From an uncultured Clostridia bacterium (GTDB lineage Bacteria; Bacillota; Clostridia; Oscillospirales; Butyricicoccaceae): DNA of 5,633 nucleotides. The stretch is from contig CALYTA010000083.1 of the NCBI GenBank assembly GCA_945486175.1, positions 1 to 5,633 on the forward strand, in the 5' to 3' direction. The position numbers and the translations under genes are program-made. Positions 1 through 4,648 of the stretch are shown here, in pieces. Numbering within the stretch: position 1 is the first letter of the stretch; the number at the start of each line of letters is the position of its first letter. The notes below the pieces were generated by a model that searched no databases, was not told where the DNA came from, and saw only the letters and a program-made list of their open reading frames with translations.

Positions 1-865
1 GGTTCGGGTTGACCCACCGCGCCGTATTGCCGCATGGCAGGGCAAGTCCGGTCGACTTGACCGGCAGGCCAAGCTCCTGGCAATCAATGTGCCCGCCGAA
101 GCGCGGGACAATCGTCGTGCCGAGCAGATAGCCCATGACCGATGGCGACAGACCGGTGGAATAGCTGTTGACCAGGAAGAACAGCGGGTCATCCGACAAC
201 ACACCGGCGACCAGGGAAATAAAATCCGCAATGTCGTTTTCAATCTTCCAGACCTCACCCGTCGGCCCTCTGCCATAGCTCGGTGGGTCCATGATGATGC
301 CGTCATACCGTCTGCCGCGGCGGATTTCGCGCTCGACAAATTTCTTACAGTCGTCGACAATCCAGCGGATCGGACGGTCTGCCAGACCGGAGGCCGCCGC
401 ATTTTCCCGCGCCCACTGCGTCATGCCCTTGGACGCATCGACATGGCACACGCTTGCGCCTGCGGCAGCGGCTGCGAGCGTCGCGCCGCCCGTATAGGCG
501 AACAGATTGAGCACGCGCACCGGCTTGTCCGACTGGCGGATCAGCCCGTCGATAAAGTCCCAGTTTGCCGCCTGCTCCGGGAACAGGCCGGTGTGCTTGA
601 AGCTCATCGGCTTGATATGGAACGTCAGCTCGCGGTAGTGGATATCCCACTGCGGCGGCAGCTTTTTGATATTCCATTTTCCGCCGCCGGATGACGAGCG
701 GTGATAGGTCGCATCGGCATGTGTCCATGCGGAAACGCCCTTTTGCTTCGGCCAGATGGCCTGCGGGTCGGGGCGCACAAGCACCTGTTTGCCCCAGCGC
801 TCAACCTTCTCGCCCTGGCCGCAGTCGAGCACCTCAAATTCTTTCCATTTATCTGCAATCCACAT
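1..865 (-). CDS. Class I SAM-dependent methyltransferase, RlmI/RlmL-C-like family (3' end cut by window edge)
   Basis: The frame reads from an ATG at 865 through 288 codons without a stop to the left edge, so the gene is partial at its C-terminus. The fold is a Rossmann methyltransferase. The SAM-binding motif I is NLFAYTGG (residues about 120-127), HVDAS (141-145) is the acidic motif II, and DPPSYGRG (193-200) is the motif IV catalytic loop. This matches the Methyltrans_SAM family that includes the 23S rRNA methyltransferase RlmI and the C-terminal half of RlmL. It lacks the PUA domain of RlmI, so the substrate is unknown; rRNA is likely. The last visible residues, LALPCGNTARW, resemble the normal end of roughly 290-aa family members, so probably only a few residues are missing. 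A GGAGA ribosome site at 875-879 sits 9 nt upstream of the ATG. The gene starts 35 nt after the ygiQ stop, so the two are probably co-transcribed. Family call firm; substrate not known. Confidence 0.9.
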   Translation of the reverse strand, partial: MWIADKWKEFEVLDCGQGEKVERWGKQVLVRPDPQAIWPKQKGVSAWTHADATYHRSSSGGGKWNIKKLPPQWDIHYRELTFHIKPMSFKHTGLFPEQAANWDFIDGLIRQSDKPVRVLNLFAYTGGATLAAAAAGASVCHVDASKGMTQWARENAAASGLADRPIRWIVDDCKKFVEREIRRGRRYDGIIMDPPSYGRGPTGEVWKIENDIADFISLVAGVLSDDPLFFLVNSYSTGLSPSVMGYLLGTTIVPRFGGHIDCQELGLPVKSTGLALPCGNTARWVNPN

Positions 866-900
866 AATAGCAAATCTCCATTTGTTGCATTGAAACGCGC

Positions 901-2874
901 TTACCGTTTTTTCTTTGGCTTTGCCCAGCCTGCCTTGCGGCGGGGTGCCGGGCGCTTCTGCTCCCGCGCGGACGGGCTGACCGTCTTGCGCGGCTTTGCG
1001 CCGCCATGCCGTGCGGGCTTGTCCGCCTGCTTTTTCTTCTCATGCAGGTGCGGGAAATGTTCATTCGGCCGCGGATGAATCAGGCATTCCCTGCCATAGC
1101 CGATCAAATCCTCGCGTCCCGCCTGCACCAGTGCCTTGATGACGAGTGCCCGCTTGTCCGGCCTGCGCCATTGCAGCAGCGCGCGCTGCATCGCTTTTTC
1201 CTCCGGTGTCTTTGCGACATAGACCGGCTTCATCGTGCGCGGGTCAATTTCGGAATAATACATCGCGGTCGACAGCGTGCCCGGCGTCGGATAAAAATCC
1301 TGTACCTGCTGCGGCATATAGCCGATGGAATTGAGATATTCTGCCAGATGCACCGCGTCGCCCAGCTCCGCGCCCGGATGCGAGGACATCAGATAGGGCA
1401 CAAGATACTGCTTTTTGCCCAGCTTTTCATTGATGCGCTCATAGCGCTTTTTGAACCGTTCGTATACATCAAACGACGGCTTGCCCATATAATACAGCGC
1501 ATGGTCGCTCATGTGCTCCGGGGCGACCTTGAGCTGTCCGCTGATGTGGTATTTAACCAGTTCGAGGAAAAATTCATCGTTTTGGTCTGCCATCATATAA
1601 TCATACCGCAGGCCGGAGCGCACAAATACCTTTTTGACGCCCGGAATTTCGCGCAGCCTGCGCAGCAGCGTCAGGTAATCCGTGTGGTCGGCCTCCAGAT
1701 TGGCACATGCCTTCGGGAACAGGCACCGCTTGTCGCGGCACAGTCCGTATTTCTCCTGTTTTTTGCACGCCGGGAAACGGAAATTCGCCGTCGGGCCGCC
1801 GACATCGTGGATATATCCCTTAAAATCGGGATGCTGCGCGATGCGCTTTGCCTCCTCGATGACCGATTCATGCGAACGAGACGAGATATACCGCCCCTGA
1901 TGGAACGCCAGCGAGCAGAAATTACAGCCGCCAAAACAGCCGCGGTTGTGGATAATCGAGAACTGTACCTCCGCAATGGCGGGCACACCACCCTCTGCCT
2001 CATAGGACGGATGATAGGTGCGCTGGTACGGCAGGCCATAGACCTTGTCCATCTCCTCCGTGGTCAGCGGCAGTGCGGGCGGGTTCTGTACGAGCAGGCG
2101 GTGCCCATGCTTCTGTACCACTGCCTTGCCGGTGATGTGGTCCTGCTGGTCGTACTGGATTTTGACCGATTCGGCATAGCTTGCCTTGTCCGCCAGCACC
2201 TCATCGAGCGACGGGCACCACACCGCAGGGAAGGAAATATCTTCTTTGTCCTGTGTCAGGTATGCCGCGCCGCGCACATGCTTCACGACATCCGCGCCGC
2301 GCTTGCCCGCCTTGAGGTTCGCCGCGATTTCCAGCACGGAGCGCTCACCCATGCCGAACATCAGACCGTCCGCACCCGCGTCCTGCAATACGGTCGGCAG
2401 AATGCGGTCCGCCCAGTAATCGTAATGTGCAAACCGGCGCAGGCTGGCTTCCAGGCCGCCCAGATAAACCGGCACATCCGGGAACGCACGGCGCGCCAGC
2501 TTCGCATATACCGTCACGGCGCGGTCGGGACGCCGGCCAGCCTTGCCGCCGGGGGAATAGGAATCATCATGGCGGCGTTTTTTGGCGGCGGTATAATGCG
2601 CAACCATCGAATCGATGTTGCCGCTGTTGATGAGCACGGCATAGCGCGGGCGCCCCATCGCCACGAAATCCGCTTCCGAACGGAAATCCGGCTGGGACAG
2701 AATCGCCACACGGTAGCCTGCATCCTCCAGCACGCGCGAAATCACTGCCGTGCCGAACGACGGGTGGTCAACATATGCATCACCCGTTACGAGCAGAAAG
2801 TCACAGTAATACCAGCCGCGCTCCACCATATCCTGTTTTGAAACCGGCAGAAAGCCGTCATGCGTTTTTGCCAT
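901..2874 (-). CDS. ygiQ: YgiQ-family radical SAM protein (UPF0313)
   Basis: This is a 657-aa protein of the expected length for YgiQ. The N-terminal domain begins near CDFLLVTGDAYVDHPSFG (residues 24-41), typical of the family and reminiscent of B12-binding-type folds. The radical SAM cluster motif CFGGCNFC supplies C313, C317 and C320, which should bind the 4Fe-4S cluster that cleaves SAM. A second cysteine group follows (C370, C379, C384, C390). The remainder, including KVAPEHMSD (449-457) and DFYPTPGTLSTAMYY (526-540), is the usual C-terminal region. The last ~45 residues are a Lys/Arg/Pro-rich, probably disordered tail. The reaction and substrate of YgiQ are not established. The ATG at 2874 has a GAGG ribosome site (2880-2883) 5 nt upstream. 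It is the first gene of a probable operon with the downstream methyltransferase and is divergent from the XRE regulator. The symbol follows the E. coli homologue. Confidence 0.95.
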   Translation of the reverse strand: MAKTHDGFLPVSKQDMVERGWYYCDFLLVTGDAYVDHPSFGTAVISRVLEDAGYRVAILSQPDFRSEADFVAMGRPRYAVLINSGNIDSMVAHYTAAKKRRHDDSYSPGGKAGRRPDRAVTVYAKLARRAFPDVPVYLGGLEASLRRFAHYDYWADRILPTVLQDAGADGLMFGMGERSVLEIAANLKAGKRGADVVKHVRGAAYLTQDKEDISFPAVWCPSLDEVLADKASYAESVKIQYDQQDHITGKAVVQKHGHRLLVQNPPALPLTTEEMDKVYGLPYQRTYHPSYEAEGGVPAIAEVQFSIIHNRGCFGGCNFCSLAFHQGRYISSRSHESVIEEAKRIAQHPDFKGYIHDVGGPTANFRFPACKKQEKYGLCRDKRCLFPKACANLEADHTDYLTLLRRLREIPGVKKVFVRSGLRYDYMMADQNDEFFLELVKYHISGQLKVAPEHMSDHALYYMGKPSFDVYERFKKRYERINEKLGKKQYLVPYLMSSHPGAELGDAVHLAEYLNSIGYMPQQVQDFYPTPGTLSTAMYYSEIDPRTMKPVYVAKTPEEKAMQRALLQWRRPDKRALVIKALVQAGREDLIGYGRECLIHPRPNEHFPHLHEKKKQADKPARHGGAKPRKTVSPSAREQKRPAPRRKAGWAKPKKKR

Positions 2875-2913
2875 ACGATCCTCATTTCCAATAAATATTC
2901 TGATACAGTATCT

Positions 2914-2922
2914 ATCATACCA
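2914..2922 (-). promoter_or_regulatory. Possible extended -10 promoter for ygiQ
   Basis: Read on the minus strand, TGG (2922-2920) is followed by TATGAT (2919-2914). This is a 5/6 match to TATAAT with the TGn extension used by sigma-A at promoters with a weak -35. The sequence 17 bp upstream (TATCAT) is a poor -35. Transcription would begin near 2907, about 33 nt before the ygiQ ATG. The placement is good but it rests on one hexamer. Confidence 0.4.
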
Positions 2923-3057
2923 CAGCCGGGCACAAGATGATACGGGATTTTATCACGAATTTACCACAGTTTTCCGATCTTTTTCCAACGGCTGTGTCAG
3001 GAATGAAGCCTGTCGGCATCGCCCGTCCGATTCGCTGCCCGCCCGGAGACAAATTTA

Positions 3058-3082
3058 AGTATATTTATTTTATAAATATACT
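3058..3082. repeat. Perfect 25-bp AT-rich palindrome (candidate operator)
   Basis: The left arm AGTATATTTAT (3058-3068) and the right arm ATAAATATACT (3072-3082) are exact reverse complements, 11 bp each, separated by TTT. It is not followed by a T-tract on either strand and its stem is almost all A-T, so a terminator role is unlikely. A site for a dimeric DNA-binding protein is the simplest reading. Its centre is about 140 bp upstream of the predicted start of the XRE transcript and about 165 bp upstream of the ygiQ start. Each arm end also spells TATACT on one strand, a -10-like hexamer, but neither has a good -35 partner. Confidence 0.6.
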
Positions 3083-3114
3083 ATTAGTAATGCCATTGCT
3101 TTTGACTCAACTGC

Positions 3115-3167
3115 CGGTTGATTCGGCTGGTTGAATTTTCCCCGAATGGTTGAGCCGGAATCAACCG
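3115..3167. repeat. 53-bp imperfect palindrome upstream of the XRE promoter
   Basis: The left arm CGGTTGATTCGGCT (3115-3128) pairs with the right arm AGCCGGAATCAACCG (3153-3167), giving 14 pairs with one unpaired base and a 24-nt centre. GGTTGA also recurs as a direct repeat at 3116, 3129 and 3148, with its complement TCAACC at 3161. A competing inner pairing, ATTCGG (3121-3126) with CCGAAT (3142-3147), is possible. The right arm ends 8 bp before the -35 hexamer of the XRE promoter, so a regulator binding here would sit next to RNA polymerase. There is no T-tract, so it does not look like a terminator. Confidence 0.6.
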
Positions 3168-3175
3168 CTGTTCGC

Positions 3176-3204
3176 TTGTATTCCGCACATCCGGACGGTA
3201 CAAT
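3176..3204 (+). promoter_or_regulatory. Sigma-A type promoter for the XRE regulator pair
   Basis: A -35 hexamer TTGTAT (3176-3181) and a -10 hexamer TACAAT (3199-3204; 5/6 match to TATAAT) are separated by the ideal 17 bp. The start point is predicted near 3211, giving a short leader of about 23 nt that contains the ribosome site AGGAGG (3220-3225), 8 nt before the ATG at 3234. The element lies just downstream of the 53-bp palindrome. Confidence 0.7.
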
Positions 3205-3233
3205 AAGGTCACACAAAAAAGGAGGAATCCGGT

Positions 3234-3719
3234 ATGAATCAACTGGGCAAACACATTGCCGCGCTCCGGAAACAGCGCGGTTTGACGCAGGAAGCACTGG
3301 CAGAAGCACTCGGCGTTTCCCCGCAGGCGGTATCCAAATGGGAGACCGACAATTCCTGCCCTGATATTTCGCTGCTGCCGAAGCTGGCTGCCGAGCTGGG
3401 CGTAACCGTCGACGCCCTGCTGTCCGGCAATGCGCCGGTGCAGCTGGTGCCGCAGGAGCAGCGCAAAAACATCAACGAAATGATGTTCCGCGTGACGGTC
3501 GACTCCCCGCAGGGTGACAAGGTGCGCGTCAATCTGCCGATGGGACTGGTCAAGGTCGGTCTGGAAATCGCCAAATTCGTCCCGCAGGCCAAGGACGCGG
3601 AAATTCTCAACCACATCGATATTGAACAGATTCTGCTGATGGTGGACAGCGGCATGATCGGCAAGCTGGTCGAGGTGGAAGCGGCAGACGGCACCTGTGT
3701 CGAGGTCGTTGTAGAATGA
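3234..3719 (+). CDS. XRE-family HTH regulator with a C-terminal SHOCT/YvlB-like small domain
   Basis: This is a 161-aa protein. Residues 4-64 form a Cro/C1-type helix-turn-helix: LTQEALAEALGVSPQAVSKWE (17-37) is the typical HTH core, with the recognition helix around 29-37. After a linker (about 65-82), residues 83-161 form a second small domain. It has a beta strand (FRVTVDS), a short KVRVNLPMGLVKVGLEIAKF segment, a helix with IDIEQILLMVDSG, and a closing hairpin LVEVEAADGTCVEVVV. From memory this resembles the SHOCT-like domain of Firmicute YvlB/LiaX-type proteins; I hold that name loosely. No membrane segment or signal peptide is visible, so it should be cytoplasmic. The start is fixed by a near-perfect AGGAGG (3220-3225). 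The stop overlaps the next gene's start in an ATGA arrangement. It probably binds DNA as a dimer and may regulate its own promoter through the upstream palindromes; its target and signal are unknown. Confidence 0.88.
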   Translation: MNQLGKHIAALRKQRGLTQEALAEALGVSPQAVSKWETDNSCPDISLLPKLAAELGVTVDALLSGNAPVQLVPQEQRKNINEMMFRVTVDSPQGDKVRVNLPMGLVKVGLEIAKFVPQAKDAEILNHIDIEQILLMVDSGMIGKLVEVEAADGTCVEVVVE

Positions 3720-3955
3720 AAATCGTCGTCAGAAAACGGCTTCCACTGGTTCTGTATATCCCAAACCGCATGCTGCGTGGGCGGCTGTGCACATTTCTCA
3801 TCTGCGAAGCGCTGCGCGGGGACGGCATTCCCATTGACCGGGAACAGCTCGCCGCCCTGCTGGCACAGTGCTGCGATATTTTTGCACAGCACCGCGGCCT
3901 GCGGATGGTCGAGGTGCATGCCGCCGACGGCACGCATGTCACGATTACCCTGTGA
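3716..3955 (+). CDS. Small protein related to the C-terminal domain of the upstream XRE regulator
   Basis: This is a 79-aa protein whose ATG (3716-3718) overlaps the TGA of the regulator by 4 nt, implying translational coupling. GAGG at 3702-3705, 10 nt upstream, could serve as ribosome site. The protein is cytoplasmic by appearance. Its end, MVEVHAADGTHVTITL (64-79), closely matches LVEVEAADGTCVEVVV at the end of the regulator. Its DREQLAALLAQC helix (41-52) corresponds to the regulator's DIEQILLMVDSG, so it looks like a stand-alone, diverged copy of that domain. It has no HTH. Residues 1-30 are basic and hydrophobic (IVVRKRLPLVLYIPNRMLRGR) and correspond to the beta strand and LPxxLV segment. 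Four cysteines are present (25, 30, 52, 53) without a clear metal-site pattern. I infer that it may pair with the regulator and modify its activity. The function is unknown. A terminator follows within about 20 nt. Confidence 0.8.
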   Translation: MKIVVRKRLPLVLYIPNRMLRGRLCTFLICEALRGDGIPIDREQLAALLAQCCDIFAQHRGLRMVEVHAADGTHVTITL

Positions 3956-3974
3956 GCAAATCCGTTCAGACAGG

Positions 3975-4005
3975 ACAAAAGCCTCCCTTGCGGGAGGCTT
4001 TTTGT
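3975..4005 (+). terminator. Strong rho-independent terminator, probably bidirectional
   Basis: The stem AAAAGCCTCCC (3977-3987) pairs with GGGAGGCTTTT (3992-4002) around a TTGC loop and is followed by a T-rich tail on the plus strand (TTTTTGTTTATT). It lies 19 nt after the stop of the 79-aa gene. On the minus strand the same hairpin ends in GGCTTTTGT, so it can also terminate the flavin reductase transcript coming from the right. This fits its place between convergent units. Confidence 0.92.
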
Positions 4006-4017
4006 TTATTCCATTTG

Positions 4018-4038
4018 TTTTCCACAGGCTGTGGAAAA
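4018..4038. repeat. Perfect 21-bp palindrome of two inverted DnaA-box-like 9-mers
   Basis: The arm TTTTCCACAG (4018-4027) and its exact complement CTGTGGAAAA (4029-4038) flank a single G. Each arm contains TTTTCCACA, one base from the bacterial DnaA box TTATCCACA. The one-base centre and the lack of a following T-tract argue against a terminator. It lies 13 bp beyond the flavin reductase stop and 12 bp from the terminator. A DnaA or other dimeric protein site is an inference only. Confidence 0.6.
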
Positions 4039-4051
4039 TTCCGTGCAAAAC

Positions 4052-4558
4052 TCAGTCGTTGACATAAGCGGCGACAATCTGGCCGATGTACATCTTGTGG
4101 TAATCTTCGTCGGTGTATGCCTTGTCAAAAACATCCTTGTCGAGGAAGTTTTCCGGCGGCATCTCATCGGCATACATCTTCTTGCAGACGATGGTGTAAG
4201 CGGCTTCCTCAAAGGTCGGGCAGCCGTCGACAACCGCAGCAGTCAGACCGGATTCCTTCAGCTTGTCGATATCGCGGCCGGACTTGGAGCCTGCCAGCTT
4301 GAGTGCATCCTCATGACCCGGCTTGAGTGCGGTCAGCGTAAACGTGTCGCTGCTCTCCATGTAATTCATGGTATGGCGCGAATGGCGGACATAAACGGTG
4401 ACAGCCGGCTTGAACCACAGCTCACCCATCATGCCCCAGTTGACGGTCATGAAGTTGAAATCGGACTCGGTGCCTGCGGAAAGCAGCATCCACTTGTTGC
4501 ATACCTCGTCGATGATATTGCCCGGCAGCTCGGTCGGTTCGATTTTACGGAAAGACAT
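4052..4558 (-). CDS. Flavin reductase-like FMN-binding split-barrel protein
   Basis: This is a 168-aa protein of the flavin reductase-like family that binds FMN in a split beta barrel and transfers electrons from reduced nicotinamide or protein donors. Visible family features are the barrel segment WMLLSAGTESDFNFMTVNWGMMGELW (24-49), where the T..WG turn contacts flavin phosphate in relatives. They also include VTVYVRHSRHT (53-63), the helix region SGRDIDKLKESGL (93-105), and the C-terminal PPENFLDK...DYHKMYIGQIV (135-161), typical of clostridial members. It has no signal peptide and should be cytoplasmic. I chose the ATG at 4558 over the in-frame TTG at 4564 because GGAGGT (4573-4568) is 9 nt from the ATG but only 3 nt from the TTG. 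The gene begins about 90 nt after the translocase stop on the same strand, so it may be read from its own promoter or by read-through. The physiological electron acceptor is not evident. Confidence 0.9.
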   Translation of the reverse strand: MSFRKIEPTELPGNIIDEVCNKWMLLSAGTESDFNFMTVNWGMMGELWFKPAVTVYVRHSRHTMNYMESSDTFTLTALKPGHEDALKLAGSKSGRDIDKLKESGLTAAVVDGCPTFEEAAYTIVCKKMYADEMPPENFLDKDVFDKAYTDEDYHKMYIGQIVAAYVND

Positions 4559-4567
4559 AATCAAAAT

Positions 4568-4573
4568 ACCTCC
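4568..4573 (-). promoter_or_regulatory. Ribosome binding site that fixes the flavin reductase start
   Basis: GGAGGT on the minus strand is 9 nt upstream of the ATG at 4558. The longer alternative beginning with TTG at 4564 would leave only 3 nt of spacing, which is too short, so the ATG start is preferred. Confidence 0.8.
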
Positions 4574-4592
4574 AGATTTTGTTGCTATTGTT

Positions 4593-4622
4593 ATACTACT
4601 ACAAATTTGGCTGTATATGCAA
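4593..4622 (-). promoter_or_regulatory. Weak candidate promoter for the flavin reductase gene
   Basis: On the minus strand TTGCAT (4622-4617) is followed after 18 bp by TAGTAT (4598-4593); TATAAC (4595-4590) overlaps it as an alternative -10. Matches are partial. The AT-rich stretch between two genes and the absence of a clear translocase terminator leave it open whether this gene is promoted here or co-transcribed. Confidence 0.3.
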
Positions 4623-4648
4623 GAGGGTCGCGGCGCGTATGCATCTAT

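Larger units (their letters stand above)
2875..3233. other. Divergent intergenic region between ygiQ and the XRE regulator
   Basis: These 359 bp separate two divergent transcription units. The ygiQ side (2875-2935) holds its ribosome site and possible -10. The middle (about 2937-3057) has no convincing gene. A 65-codon open frame starting at 2937 lacks a ribosome site and a recognisable protein. The right part holds a perfect AT-rich palindrome (3058-3082), a longer imperfect GC-containing palindrome (3115-3167) and the regulator's promoter (3176-3204). The octamer TACCACAG occurs twice (2918-2925 and 2962-2969). This density of symmetric sequence suggests operators. Confidence 0.7.

Noticed and set aside
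89..694. A 201-codon plus-strand open frame
   Set aside because: It is the antisense shadow of the methyltransferase, whose minus-strand frame shows clear SAM-binding and DPPSY motifs.
1006..2841. A 611-codon open frame on the plus strand
   Set aside because: It is exactly antisense to ygiQ, reads as a Arg/His/Cys-rich product with no recognisable domain, and is explained by GC-rich third codon positions of ygiQ.
2937..3134. A 65-codon plus-strand open frame in the divergent intergenic region
   Set aside because: No ribosome site precedes the ATG, the product resembles nothing known, and it runs through both palindromes, which better explain the sequence.
3115..3167. The 53-bp palindrome as a rho-independent terminator
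   Set aside because: Neither strand has a T-tract after the stem, the loop is 24 nt, and no gene ends there; both flanking units are transcribed away from it.
3239..4048. A 269-codon minus-strand open frame
   Set aside because: It is antisense to the XRE regulator and its partner and runs through the strong terminator; its sequence is low-complexity and unlike a folded protein.
4595..4648. Possible terminator after the translocase gene
   Set aside because: Only short GC-rich symmetry (around 4626-4640) and ATGCAT repeats are present; there is no stable stem followed by a T-tract on the minus strand.
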